DNA from: Diadema setosum
Lineage: Eukaryota > Echinodermata > Echinoidea > Diadematoida > Diadematidae
NCBI GenBank assembly: GCA_033980235.1
Contig: CM067075.1
Coordinates: 11,816,292 to 11,880,291, forward strand
Reading direction: 5' to 3'
DNA: 64,000 nt
Below the pieces are notes generated by a model, which made no database searches, was not told where the DNA came from, and saw nothing but the letters and a program-made list of their open reading frames with translations. Position 1 is the stretch's first letter. Each line of letters starts with the position of its first letter. Below are positions 21,165 to 34,658 of the stretch, piece by piece. The translations under genes were made by a program, and so were the position numbers.

Positions 21165-21744
21165 TTAAAGGGAACCCAAATCCAAAGGGCAATGTGGATT
21201 GAGTGAAAGCAGCAAACATTAGTATAACACATCAGTGAAAGTCTGAGGAAAATTGGACAATCGATGCAAAAGTTAGGACTTTTTAAAGTTTTGGTGTTGG
21301 AACCGCTGGATGAGGAGACAACCAGTGGTTAGTACGTATATGTGGACAACAATATAAAGAAAATAATAAAGAAAATTCCATAAAAATTCACTTTTCTAGG
21401 GTAATGAAAGAGCACTTGACTCAACGCTTTCAGAAAGAAGGGGGAATAAGTGCTACACTTAACATGAATGTCAGTATCAATTTCATGGAATATGTAATTT
21501 TTATGAAAAAAAGATTTTCTTTTTTGGAATTTTCTTGATATTTTCTTTATATTGTTGTCCACACATGCAGTTGTACGTCATAACCGCTAGTAGTCTCCTC
21601 ATCCAGCGGTTGCAACACCAAAATTTTATTTTTATAACTTTTGCACTGATTGTCCGATTTTCCTCAAACTTTCACTGATGTGTTCTACTAATGTTGCTGC
21701 TTTCCCTCAATCCACATTTCTCTTTGGGTTTGCATTTCCTTTAA
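21165..21744. mobile_element. TTAA-flanked fold-back MITE
   Basis: Bounded by TTAA at 21165-21168 and 21741-21744. Long imperfect inverted arms include AATGTGGATTGAG at the left and CTCAATCCACATT at the right; further in, the GGATGAGGAGAC region near 21310 mirrors the GTCTCCTCATCC region near 21594. No coding capacity. TTAA targets are typical of piggyBac-type elements. Confidence 0.65.
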
Positions 21745-23170
21745 CAACATCAACCATGACTTCTCACGTAGACAAACTCAATGAAATGAATACCACAAAG
21801 ATGACGGCTCTTCTCGTCTCCACATTTGGAAATATGGACTTGATATATATAATCATAGATCACTTTTATTAGTAGTACAGACAAGATATTTACAAGACAC
21901 AATTTTGAGGCCACTATCATTGTGACCTCCATCTACAGAAAGGCACAGAACTGTCTTGTATGCTACAAAGTGACTTTTCTTTCTTTTTTTCTTTTCCCAC
22001 ATGATGAAAAATCACAATTTGCATCAAATCACATGAGGAAAGTACATAATAAATACCTGGTCTCAATTTCCCATTATTTTTTTGAGAACATGACCACAAG
22101 AGGGATACTTTCTTCTGCAATACTACGTGATCTTCAGCTAATAAAGAAATTATGCAAACAGCAGAAAAGAGAAAAAAAATGAATATACATGACAAAACAT
22201 TTTTTTTTCTTATTGTTTGGTGTGAAAAAAAAAGAAGAAAGCCTAGCTTATCACAAAGTACACACTTGCCAATGCTTATAAAGCAAGATACAGCCATAGT
22301 CTTACAAAACTTGAGGTCTGTTCATTGCAATGTGTTTTTTTTTTTTAATACCACATGAACTTTATGACATGGAAAGTGCACTGTAAGCTTACTAGAAGAA
22401 TATAACAATATGGGAGGGGGAAACAACTATCAACATTAAAAAATAAAGAACAGATCATGAGGAAATATAACACAGGTACATGTTTTACATATTTTCTTTT
22501 TCTATATGGACACACAGCTACTTAAAATTGCAGAGAATGTACAATTCATCTTCCCATTACTCTACTGTACAGCTACATAGACTTAAAAGCATACTTGCAC
22601 TGCTTACAAACTTTTTTTTATTACTTCATTTGAAAAGCGCACTAAAAAAATAATAAGTGATAGCTGTTTGACAGGAAACATAAGTCCCTTCAAACATCTT
22701 CTCATATCATGAGAGTACTTGGCACGACATTCATTATTGACCTTACATATCCATTTCTAGCAATTTATCACTTCAATGACAGTGATGACCAAAAGCACTC
22801 TTTATTGCTTGACAAGATCGATAAATAGATACACAGACAAATAGATAAGTAGATGGATGGACAGAAAAATAGGTAGAGTGAAAGATGGAGGTATAAGCAG
22901 ATGGAAAGGAAGATAAGAAAACAGATACAGATGGATACACAGAGACAGGAAAGAAAAAAAAAAGCCCCCCCAAAAAAATGATGAAAAAAATGTGCATTTT
23001 GTCACACTCCAACTCTTTTTTCCCCCTAGTTTTGTAAGTCAACCCATACCAGCAACAGAGTTGCTAGATTTGAAACCATGATAATGAACACTGCTGCATT
23101 TAACACCTGCTCAAGTCTTCACTTTCTGTATACACATGCCAGTTGCTGTAATACAATACCAATACTTCAC

Positions 23171-23396
23171 ATACTGTAAAACGAGGAATGTTCACGTGCA
23201 TTTCGATTTCGCAAATTTCGCGACAGCCAAGATCCGCAAAATTAAAATGCATGTGAAAGTTATTGTCTACACTATAGTATACGCATTGAATGTTAGAGGC
23301 AACTCGCGAAAATTCATGCCGCGAAAAAAGGTCGTTGGCTCCAATTCGCGAAAATTTTGTGCCGCGAAAATACAAATATATCATGTTTTACAGTAT
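23171..23396. mobile_element. MITE, TACTGTAAAAC family, best copy
   Basis: Perfect 12-bp terminal inverted repeats: ATACTGTAAAAC (23171-23182) and GTTTTACAGTAT (23385-23396). The body is rich in TTCGCGA/TCGCGAA motifs. Related copies lie at 40012-40210, 59362-59558 and, degraded, 54168-54330. Confidence 0.75.
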
Positions 23397-25656
23397 TGTA
23401 CACCAGCATGATTTCGTTCTTAAATGGGCCAACTTTGTGTAAAACAAAAGAGTTTGGAAAAAGTTGAATTCGGCATAATCCACGCAAACACAACTGAGAC
23501 AAGTGAGAATACCCCGGTATTTCAGAAACATAGTGTTGCCTGAACATACACACAGAGGCTCAATAATATCCCGTTTCATACTTAATTGAATGACTAGATT
23601 GTAAAAAGATGATTTAAAAACCACAACACTGATGTCAAAAGCACATAGAAAAACAAACGCTTACTTGTAGAATAGTCAGCTCAAATGCAAGCTACATGTA
23701 TACCCAAATTTACAAATAACGAATTTTGTTCAATATTACATGCATTTGGGAGTAACCTCATTCAGAATACAAACTACAATCAAACAATACTAGTATACTA
23801 ACTTTGAAAATGACTGAGGCCATCTCGTACTCTGTGGTAACATGGTTGGATGGGGTGGGGGGGGGGGGAGGCTGGGCTTGAAGACGCTTACATGTATATA
23901 CAATAAATATAACAAATCAATATATATGATGCGTGGCTCTAAAAGACTAAGTACAAGGCTACAAGAAAATTAGAGTTGACTACTCCTTCATTTATATAAT
24001 TTTCAAATTGCAAACAGCATTTACCGGTATATGAAGTCTATCGTCTTGTGTTTGCATGGTGCTATGAGTGGACAATTTGGCTTTCAACATCCCAGTGTTT
24101 AAGTTTCAGTTTACAATCTCAGTTCTCGCAGCTGGTAAATACTGACATCTACACCTACATGTCATACATACACACACTCAGATAGGAGAATAAAAGCCAA
24201 ATCAAATATGGCTAACACAGATGGAATGGTGCAGAATTCAGAATTATACTTTAAAAACAAATCTGATAACCTACACAACAGAACAAATACCATGGTGTTC
24301 TGGTACAAATATTTAAAAACAATTATTATCAGGTGTAAAAACTTGGTCCCATTTTACTACCTTTCAATAGCAGATTTCACATCACAGTTTGCCGCAATGA
24401 AGTTTACACCATACCAAGATGCGAAACATATTCTTTCAGACTATTTCGAACATAATAACATGTACACTATGTACAAAAGCATGTGGGGGGGGGGGGAATA
24501 AACAAACTTTGAAAAGAAATGAACAAACAATATTTTAAAAATGCCATTGTCAAAGTAATTAGTTATTATTTGGGGCACAAACATGTCATTAAACTCACTA
24601 TATATTTGCAATTTGAATATAAAATGTCAAGAAAATCTAATTTCTTTGAAGCAAGCTTTTGTGAATGATCTGAGACTAAAAGCCACTACTGCAAAATCAC
24701 TTACTGTTGGTAAAAAACAAAACAAAAAAAAAACAAAAAAAAAAACAACCCAGCAATTATAAATCCCTCTCATGACCCCTCTCCCCCAACTCCCATCCCC
24801 CTTTACTGCTGGCAATTCAGAACACACAGTCCTTTGAAGTTTAACTCAACGGATTCTGAAATCTCCATACACTCCGTCCATGGCCTAACTAATGCAAAAA
24901 GTCAACAGGTATAAATAGGGAAAAAAAAAATGTCTAATCTTGATCACTGCTATAAACCATCTCTTTATTTGTCTATTGCCATTTCGTTGTTACGCATTCA
25001 CTAATATTGATTATTACAACTAATATACAATCTGAAACAAAAGGGTGACCACTTGAATATTGAGTGACAAATGCTGGATGTGTTCAGATCACTATACTAC
25101 ATACAAATTGTACATACACATGAAATTTGCCTCCCACCACATGGGAAGCCATTAATATTCTGAAAACATACAGCCACTTTTTTTTTTTTCTTCCAGAATT
25201 GTCAATTCTGAAAGCTACAGAGTGCTGGCTAAGGCACTTTTAATATCGCATGAAACAATTGAGTTGGCTTGATTGAAACATGGATAGAAACAACGACTAT
25301 GTACACACGATTTGAGTGGCCAATGATGAACTGCCCACACGGATTCCATACAATTTCAACACTCTCAAACTTGGGCCTGTCATTTCTACATCTGTCATTC
25401 TCCGCGCACTCAATAAAAGAGACTGTAATTTCAGACACAAACTAAACAACCTTCCACATATCGACTTTTTCTCCTTAGTATAAGGTGAAAAGTTTGGACA
25501 AAAAAATACAACAACAGCCCAACAGCTTTGAGCATCAAAGCGAGCTTGCGAGACAAAGACCTATGAACGGTCCACATAATTTATCCTAAACCTCGCAGCT
25601 GCTCATAAAACTGTATGTTTGCATGGTGACTAAATCATATCATTAATATTAGCAGC

Positions 25657-25760
25657 ACCATCATCATCATCACCATCATCATCATTACTATCATCACTAT
25701 TCGTCATCACCACTATCAATCATCACTATTCTCTACACTAACTCAACTGTCATCATCACT
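25657..25760 (+). repeat. CAT-rich microsatellite
   Basis: An imperfect (CAT)n tract with interruptions, about 100 bp, in the 3' flank of the GALNT gene. Confidence 0.75.
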
Positions 25761-28582
25761 AAAATGGCTGTCAGCGATTTCATCATATCGCATCATGTCA
25801 CGGTAAGGATGGAATCACGATCTGCTTTCTCTCTTCAGTATCTAAAATATAACATAACAGCAGCTCTTTCAATGTAATATTACCAATGAGACAACACTTT
25901 CCGATACAGCATTTCTACCTCTATTAGTAGGTAGACAAACGATACTTGTACAATGTACATACAATGTATCTTTGAGCAATACATATTGAGGGCAAAAACA
26001 AACAAATAGAAAAAATAAACTACACACACAAAAAAAAGGAAAGAACTATTTTCTCTGCAATTAAATCCACAAGAAATAAGTAAGACTTCTTCACATACAA
26101 ATATATGCAGCCAAATATACTTGTACACCTCAATGTAAAAAGAAGTATCAAAATAAGTCACAACACAACCAGCTCTGCAGTGCTACAGTGAGCATTCTCA
26201 CCAAAAACTTCAGGTTGCTGCACTATGATGCGAAAGTCTCACCTACACTTATCAGACCAATATCGTCATGGTGTAATAATTCACCCATGCACCTAGCTAA
26301 CCGATGGTGGAAAATACTTCACAGATCCTTCATTATCCATAATCAGTCACTTATTACAGTACCTTGTGAAAAACTGGTAAAGAACTGATCATTAAAAATA
26401 TCCTCCAAGATCAAAATATAAAGTGTGACCTGGTAGATAAAAGCCTCACTTTCATACCACATATAGGAGAAGAAAATATGGACAAGGGTGTCACCATGTA
26501 TATACTGAAAGGAGCCAATTCATACACGTGTACAAACTTCAACATTGACACAAAAACATACATTTCTTGTGAATTTTAGGTCCACGGATTTCCTGTGCAT
26601 CACCTCCCCCCCCCCCCCCAAAAAAAAATAGGATAAAACTCATACCTGAATAAAAAAAAAAAAAAAGAAGACAACAAACAAGTTGTACTACCCATTTTCT
26701 CCCCTCAATGTACTGCATTATATGAAGGTACACTCGTAATTATTAGTTCCAATACACTATTTGTAACCTTGGCTATCCACTCTGAAAAAAAAAAATGGCA
26801 TTTACTGCCACAGAAGAGTTGATTTCTTTGCTTGGGTGCTTGTTTCTTTGTCTTTTGACGGACACCACTATTACGGAAGAAGGTGACACAATGTTTTGAA
26901 GTAACACACACAAAATGTTGATACCCTGCACACTAATTCCTTTGCTGGCTTGCCTCAGCAGGTAAAAACAAACTCATAATCGACCACGCATGCCTTAGCA
27001 CATCACGCATCAACTTGATGATAAACCTTTGGCGCTTCGCTGCTAAATAAACAACATCAGATTGCATTGACTGTTGGTCAGTTGTTAGCAGTGATGCCTA
27101 AACAACAGCTATGCTGCTATGTTTGCAAGAAATGTACAACAGAACTTCAGAGCAGTCTGAATCTACATGAATTTGAAAGAAATGGGACTTTAAAAAAAAT
27201 TTTTTTCTTTGGCAAAAGAAATTACCGCACCTAGCTTTTCTTCAAGTTAGCAAGGCATACACATCTCGGTGAAAATTTTTGCAATCTCTGGGAGAATGTA
27301 ATAACTTGCACCAGTGAACCAAGTGAAGCCCTTAGAAGTAAATCATTAGCTAGAGTCAAGACGTAAGTGTGGTGGTAATGAGTACTCCTTCCGGAGTGAA
27401 CGTGGCATTGATTGAGTTCCTGAGTTCTGTGTTAAATATCAATCCCTTCCGTCCATGTGGGACAACTTTGCAACAGGATAGCACTACTACTAGTAACACA
27501 TGCAACCTCGAAGTCAAGGTACTTGTACTTGCCAAAGCTTGTGGGGAAAAAAAAAATGACAAAAAAGCAAACAAACAAATGATATTTAAACCTCTTAACC
27601 AAAAACCTACCCTACTCATCTCCCTTTCCAAAACAAAACAAAAACAAACAAACAAACAAACAAACAAATGAGAGAGAGAAAAAAAAAAGATACTCGGTAA
27701 TTATATGTTTTCTAAGAGAGGTTCATAAAGTGTACAGTAAACAGGTGGTCACATGAATGTTTCATAATGAAAGAACAAGTCAAACTCACAAGCGCATGGA
27801 AGACAGAAACAGGAACTTGTAAAGAATCATGATGAAACAAATGAAGAGTTTGTTCGCAAAAACCGATAAGTCCATTTTTGAAGATTTTGTAGTACAGTCT
27901 CTATCACAAAGTACAAACTAATACCTTTTAAATGTTATATTGGTCACTGCATATAAAGGTACATTTTTTAAGTAATGGTCAAAAGAAGCAAAAATTTTCT
28001 TTTTATTCTCTTTATTTTTCTTGACCTTTAATCGCAAATATTTCCATTTGGCAAATATGGACTTATCGGTTTTTGCAAACAAACTCTTCAAATAATACTA
28101 TTCCTGCTGGATTAGGTAGAGGTGTAGCCTAGCTGCAAGGCCGAGGACTGTATTTTTTTCATCATGCAGTCATGTACACGTTATACATTTTTTACAGTGG
28201 TCGAGGGTAAGAGTGTACAACTGCCCTCACTGCTCTCTACTACATCCCAGCCTTGTGATAAAAGCATGAATTCTTCCTGTAGGCTCACTACACAATCAAA
28301 TGGTCTTTGATCAAGACTGAGCTGCTAATTGTGCACGATGTGTCACTGAGGTGAATCGTACAGAAATGTATCAGTATGGCATGCAATCCTTCTTGACAGC
28401 CAGATTTATGGGGCAGCATAATAAATTTGCCTTGGATCAAGTCTGTGGCCAGCAAACACTCACAGACATGAAAAAGTAGAATATTTACAAGACCGGAAAA
28501 ACTATTAAGAATTTCTGAAGAGAGTGGAACAACAGATATTTAAGCAAGGCATTATATTTCAATGTGTACATCCTATATGAGC

Positions 28583-28588
28583 TTTATT
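28583..28588 (-). promoter_or_regulatory. Candidate AATAAA signal for the GALNT transcript
   Basis: This AATAAA on the minus strand lies about 690 nt past the stop codon, a normal distance for a 3' UTR. Others follow further downstream, so the actual end is undecided. Confidence 0.25.
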
Positions 28589-29279
28589 TGAGCTTCACGC
28601 TTGCAACCCTATTTTAGTGCTGCAGAGATATACAGTAATATTGAAAATAGAGTCATTGCTGATGTAGGCTGTATGTGTAAATACAATTCCACCACCTGCA
28701 ATTAGCACTCACTATTAAATGTATATGCAAGACGTAATTCAGATGAGTAGGTATGCCTTCACAAATAAAAACAAGCACACCAACACACAGAACGGTCCTC
28801 TTCAGTAAAAATCTGTGCTAACAAAAACAATCATTGCTTTGCTGCATACCCTTTGCCCCAACCCAGCTCATCAAAGTACAATTGTAAATCACTCCTGTAT
28901 GTCTCAAACTCTGATCTCTCACATGGAAAAAGATAAATCATCTTGATTGACGTCATACAGAAATATAGGCCTTGAGTTTGTACCTCACGCATGCCTGTGG
29001 TCAAGGTGAACCATAAAGATGAATTCGGCAACTGAGAGTGAGTGGGAGTACATAGATGGTCATATATAGTGTACTTGAACATTTCGTCTTTGACCAACTG
29101 CAGAGTTATTACTTGGGACTACACAAAGTACAATATCTGCCGCATTTCCTCCCTGCACCGTTAAACATGAAAGATGAAGTAGTTTGACGAGCTGCACGAC
29201 CTAAAAACAAACCACAAAAAAAAAAAAAAAAAATTAAATAGTTGGCTGCTCCCTTCGGACATCTGACGGTGGGTTGCTG

Positions 29280-29414
29280 TTAATCGTCCAGCGCCAAAGT
29301 CTTCAGTTCCCATTTTTGCGTCTTCTTTCCGTTGCAGGGCTGCACGGTGGGCTCCTCCCGCGATTTGTCGCTCAGATCCAAACAGAGTCCACTGCTGTGC
29401 TTCAGCTCTTTAGT
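29280..29414 (-). CDS. GALNT1: GALNT exon 7 in window (last): lectin repeat gamma and stop
   Basis: Acceptor CCTGCAG precedes 29414; 44 codons end in TAA at 29282-29280. It carries the third beta-trefoil repeat of the ricin-type lectin domain, with the CLD motif (GLCLDL) and the QxW motif (QKW) about 20 residues later. The lectin domain binds GalNAc already on glycopeptides and steers further glycosylation. Phase 0 joins the preceding exon. The C-terminus (LALDD) is short, as in GALNT1. Confidence 0.92.
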   Translation of the reverse strand, partial: TKELKHSSGLCLDLSDKSREEPTVQPCNGKKTQKWELKTLALDD

Positions 29415-30669
29415 CTGCAGGAAAACAAACAAACAAAAAGAAAACCCAAATGACACATATTTTGGCACTATTCCTATAGTTATGTTCAGTTAAACCTTAC
29501 AATAACTTCTGTATAATATATATGTTCTGTAAAAGAACATATAATTATATTTGTAACGCTCTACCTAACAATAAAGGTACACTGAGATTACTCAGTCACA
29601 CTTGAGTGGTCAATTATCGCGATATCTCTCTAGATTTTCAATCAACTCTATCTGAAGTACTTGTATGGCAGTCTCATATCAGGAGTGTGAGCTGAATCAT
29701 GGATGCAAATCTCCCATGATATTTGGCGTTACTATCAATGACGATTAATAATGTTAAATGTGATTTCAGCGCCATAGTCAAATAATCTCATCAAAATTTA
29801 ATCAATCATAATCTGATGGCACTATATCCCACCATTCTATCCAACAGACGAAAGGAAGGAAATTAGAGTCATACTCTTCTGTTGCCACCCTGATTGGCAA
29901 GCAGCATGTACATAAAGGTATACTTTATAATTTACATTTTTTTTTTATTTTATGCATATGACCATTGAAACCATCAAGGATAGAAAAAAAAAAATAGAAT
30001 TATCTAGCATGAGTGCACTACCTATTGAAGCACCATTAAAAGGCAAAATAATATGAATTAACACCAACCATTGTGCCAGAGAAAGGACTTGATTTGCTTA
30101 ATCATGTGCTTCATTTTGATCTGACCACCATGCCTGTGGACTCATTTCCAATGGCTTTTGCCACAGCAAACACAGGAGTCAGCATCCTTGAATTGATGAG
30201 GACACCCCCCCCCCCCATGAATATATACATATATATTGACTGATTTCACCTCTTCATAATCCTCCAGAAAGCTACTGGGTCCTTCTCATATACATGTAGT
30301 CTTATACTTTAAATGAAATTCCAGTGCTTAATGTAAAAATCTTATGAGCCTTACGGAAAGGTCATGCTTAAAATATGCGCTGAATTAATGTATGTAATGA
30401 TGGTGGGTTGGAGAAGTTGTACTGATTCCTAATCTTGATAGGGTCACATCTAGTGCACATTGCTAGGCACTCTTGATACTCCAGTATACACTGTACATGT
30501 AAATTATATGCAGTGATTGTCATGATGAAGTAAACTGCACTGATCAGAAAATTTTTGTCCTTTCAGCATCTCTCATGATCAAACCTCTCATAAAACAAAG
30601 AAATAGGGGAGAAATTACCATGATTCCCCAAACACAGAAAATAAGGAAAAAAAAATAAACAAAGACAAG

Positions 30670-31719
30670 AGACCAGCGGGTCTAGCGCTCACCTGAGTAT
30701 CGCAAGTTCACCTTTCACGCGGTCACTAATCTAAATTATTCACAGCTCTACTAAAATTTGACCAGGCATTCTCAAGTAGAAGATGAAAATGTACAATAGG
30801 GGCCCAAATTTTTTAAGATTCCTTAATTTGGGGGGATTGGGGCCCCCTGGAGCCCTCTGGGTGGGGCATGGTGCCCATTTTAACAAATTGAGATCCTGAC
30901 CCCCCTAGGGATGCTACCTACCAAGTTTGATGAAAATCCATCATGAGGTTTTCAGGAAGAAGATGAAAATGTACAATTCAGGCCCCCATTTGGACCTTCC
31001 CAACCCCCCCCCCCCCCCCACCCCCGCCCCCAAGAGGGGCACCCTTGGATCTGCTATGAACAAACTTGAAACTACAGTAATTAATGTACTCACTCATAGT
31101 ATTATCTTAGCTCTATAACTTCTGATTCTAGAGAAGATTTTTAAAGATTCCTTCATTTTGGGGGGTTTGGGCCCCCTGGGGGCCCCCTGGTAGGGGCATG
31201 ATGCCCATTTTAACAAATTGAGATCCTAACCCCCTATGTAGGGATGCTACCTGCCAAGTTTGGTGAAAGTGGGTCATGGGGTTCTCAAGAAGAAAATGAA
31301 AATGTACAATTTAGGCACCATTAGGACCCCTCCCCACCCCCCTCCCCTGGGTCCCAAGGGGGGCACCCCTGATTCTGCCATGAACAAACTTGAAACTACA
31401 GTCATCAATGTACTAACTCATAGTATCAACTTAGCTCTATCATTTCTGGTTCTAGAGAAGAAGATTTTTACAGATTCCTTAATTTGGGGGGGTTCGGGCC
31501 CCCCTGGGGGCCCCCTGGGTGGGGCACGGTGCCCATTTTAACAAATTGAGTTCCTAACCACCTAGGGATGCTACCTGCTAAGTTTGATGAAAATCGGTCT
31601 TGGGGATATCAAGAAGAAGATGAAAATGTAAAAAGTTTACGCACGACGGACGACGCACAACGCACGCCGGACAAAGGGCGATCGCAATAGCTCACTTGAG
31701 CCTTTGGCTCAGGTGAGCT
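30670..31719 (+). mobile_element. Helentron/HINE-like element with three internal tandem units
   Basis: A 5' hairpin (AGACC / GGTCT, 30670-30683) abuts the subterminal motif AGCGCTCACCTGAG (30684-30697). The 3' end is a hairpin, AGCTCACTTGAGCC (31689-31702) with GGCTCAGGTGAGCT (31706-31719), whose second arm inverts the subterminal motif. The body has tandem units of about 327-329 bp (starts near 30817, 31146 and 31473, the last partial), then a GACG/CGCAC-rich tract before the hairpin. No coding gene. Class assignment is inference. Confidence 0.6.
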
Positions 31720-32207
31720 GAAAATAAGGGGGGGGGGGTCATCCTGAAGTGTGGGCGGTATAGCAATCAATTATTCACCGTAGCTAATAACCCTCTACCG
31801 ATACTAGATGAAAAAGGTATGATCATATTCATCCAACTTTAATAATAGAGAATCCAATAGACATAACAGGTTCTGTAAAAATAAGATCTACTGCATGCAT
31901 AGAGTCATCTGTAGTATAGACTTTGTAGGTCAGCAAATACAACTTAATTCCTGACTTGTCTTGCATATGAAATTACTTTTTAAAGAACACAGGAAATCTA
32001 CTTTGTACACGATCCGCAAAATGACGTCCTTCATGCTTTCTGGCCTAATTCTGACTTAGCAAATTAACATCCAGGCTTTATGTGACAGGTAGATACGATT
32101 AACCCATCTATTCCCAGGAAGACATTTTATGGTGTGGTACTGTGCATTTTTAGTATAATGATTTTTTACTTTTCGCTGTTTGTGTTATATCAGGCAAAGT
32201 ACAAACT

Positions 32208-32231
32208 AGAAATGTCGCTACGGCGACTTGA
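32208..32231 (+). repeat. Solitary 5' hairpin end of the 52.9-kb element family
   Basis: ACTAGAAATGTCGCTACGGC and the next few bases match the start of the element at 52858 exactly, including the GTCGC-TACG-GCGAC hairpin (32214-32227). The following sequence is different. Confidence 0.65.
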
Positions 32232-34267
32232 CAATAAATTCAAAGAAACATAAATACAACTGCTTGTCCAGAGTTTGTGTATGTGCCACTGTAATCTTAA
32301 ATTTGCCATAAATTATTTTGATGTCAGTCAGCCAAACCAACCCTTGCGCTTTTTTCTGATGATGAAATTGCTAGCTTTTTTTTTGCTCCTGTCAATAGAC
32401 AATACATTTTATATAAACATCACCACTTCCATACTTTTATATACATGTACATGTATTCACTGTATGTACAAAACATTTTATCTTTTTGCACAGAAAAAGA
32501 TATTGTATGGCAGGGAAGCAGCAACTTAAAGCAAAGTTTGGAAGATTATTTCCGTCACTACATGTATTAAAAAGCAGAAATGAAGATGACCATGAACTAT
32601 AGACATGACAGATGCTATGATGAAGATGGCTACTATGAAATGAAAGTATAGATCTATCCAATGTGAAGTGATTCAACTGATTTCTCCGCGCTGCTCAGGG
32701 TTTCACAGCCATGTTCTGCTGTCTTTGCTGGCTTTCATTGGGAAACTTCTCTGTATAGAGGAGAGGGCTGTAGTACCTAAATCCTCACTCAAAACATGCA
32801 CTTTTTTATTTTCATAATGCATGCACTACTGGGAGCATTCTGAGGTAATGCCACAAATACCTTATCTACGTTATACATTGCATGGGTAACTGCAACCAAG
32901 ATCACTATGTTGTGACAATATGCAACTCGAAATTCTCAAGTGTTGTAATGTTTTGTGTGATTTTAGTGACTCTTTTTAATACTATTCTGCGTTTGTTTAA
33001 TCTTTGCCTACTAATTGAGGTCAACTGAAACGTAGAGTGACATCACACTGACTGCGAGAAGAGACTGATTCGTTCTACACCCAGTGGAATGGTGTTTGAA
33101 ACAACACGTGTAGCAGTTGTTACCTGCACGCCCACAATACTGCAAGGCGAGGGATGGCATGCAATCATGCAATAAGATGGGAATTTGACAATCACATGAG
33201 ATATATTCATGCAGTTTTATCATATTATTCTCACCCCCCCCCATCCCCCATCCTCCCCCCCCCCATCCCCCATCCCCCCCCCCCCCACCCCCCAACTCTC
33301 TCTGTCTCTGTCTTAGTAGTTCTTCCTTTAGTTCTTCAGGTCCTTATTCTGGTAAATATAGCTGTATCTATGCAATCACTTATCATCTCTTTACCTTTAA
33401 CCTACCAATTTACATGCTCCATCAGTTGGGACAATACAATACATATGGTACTTGAAAATTTACCAGTGGCATAGAGTGGAGTGTTAGTGTGTGTGGGGGG
33501 AGGGGGGCATAATTTGAAAAATGCAGGCATACTTTGTATTGAAGCTGCTGTATTTGTGAAGCTTTCACTCACACTTTTTGCAAAGGTTGCAAGTCAATAC
33601 TGGCTTCAGGGTCAACTACAATTACACACGATAATTTTGCTTCATACATTCGGCGTGACGCGAGATGCATTGTGACGGTACATACCACAATCTTTGAACA
33701 CTCATTCCACTAAACCAATATGTTATGACTGAAATTGCTTTGCTGTGTGGTTTAATACAATGATGAGGCACAGTACAATCACTCTTATGCCATGTGATCT
33801 TATCAGCTACAGCCATGAAGGCTTACACACCTGTAGCTTTACAAGCAGAGACACATAAATGTTGCAAGAAATTGCATTGCTCTGTTGTTACTTTATTTGT
33901 GGGGAGGGGGTGTTAAAGCACTGCATATGATTAGGCTTGATTGCAGCATTTTAGTGGCAGCAAGCTGGAAAAAAAATAGTGTCCTGCATCTTTATTTCTA
34001 TCTTTATCTTTTTGAAAGATTGCACAAGAAATTTCATGTTTTGTAAAAAAGCAAAGAACAGTGTGCAAAAACCTAGTTAGTAACCTGAGTATGTCATTAA
34101 TACTCTATATCTTCAAAAACAAATTACATTAAAAAACAAATAGATAAAAATATTTGTATGCAAAAAATATTGACTCGTACCTTATACTACAAGTCAGCAA
34201 TTACAACTATATGAAATGGTACATATTTGAAAATGAAGGTAAAATTTGTTTGGCTTGTTTCTTGGTT

Positions 34268-34658
34268 TTAAAGGGTGTGTACATTTCTGGTCGAGGTGTA
34301 GATTTAGCTTTTAACATTTTGCAAGATATTCAGAAACCACTCCATGAGATGTAAGGGAAAATGCAGCTCTAGGGGGTATCAAAAGTTTATTCGATGAAAA
34401 TCAGTTTTGAAATGGCTGAGATATCCAAAAATAAGGTGAAACAAAGAGATCTTAATAAAGTTATGGCATGTCGCCTTTTATTATTAGCACTTTTTTGGAT
34501 ATCTCAGCCATTTGAAAACCAATTTTCATCAAATAAACGTTAAATCCTTCTTAAAATTACATGCTCTTTCATATTTCATAAGAGGCTTTTCATAATCTTA
34601 CTTAGGAATGTTCAAAACATGAATCCCTACCTCAACCAGTACTGTACAGTCCCTTTAA
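34268..34658. mobile_element. TTAA-flanked fold-back MITE, copy 1
   Basis: TTAA at 34268 and 34655. An internal palindrome is centred near 34450-34500 (GGCTGAGATATCCAAAAA and its complement). A second copy in opposite orientation is 58785-59176, and a half copy is at 50061-50246. TTAAAGGG/CCCTTTAA ends are shared with other elements in the window. Confidence 0.7.

Larger units (their letters stand above)
21745..29279 (-). other. GALNT 3' UTR and downstream intergenic DNA
   Basis: No second gene is recognised. The part nearest 29279 must be 3' UTR of the GALNT gene. The rest is AT-rich with simple repeats: GATA/CAGA-like near 22815-22950, a CAT-rich tract at 25657-25760, AAAC runs near 27630-27665, and C/G runs near 23858, 24484 and 26606. 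A MITE copy lies at 23171-23396. Confidence 0.5.
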
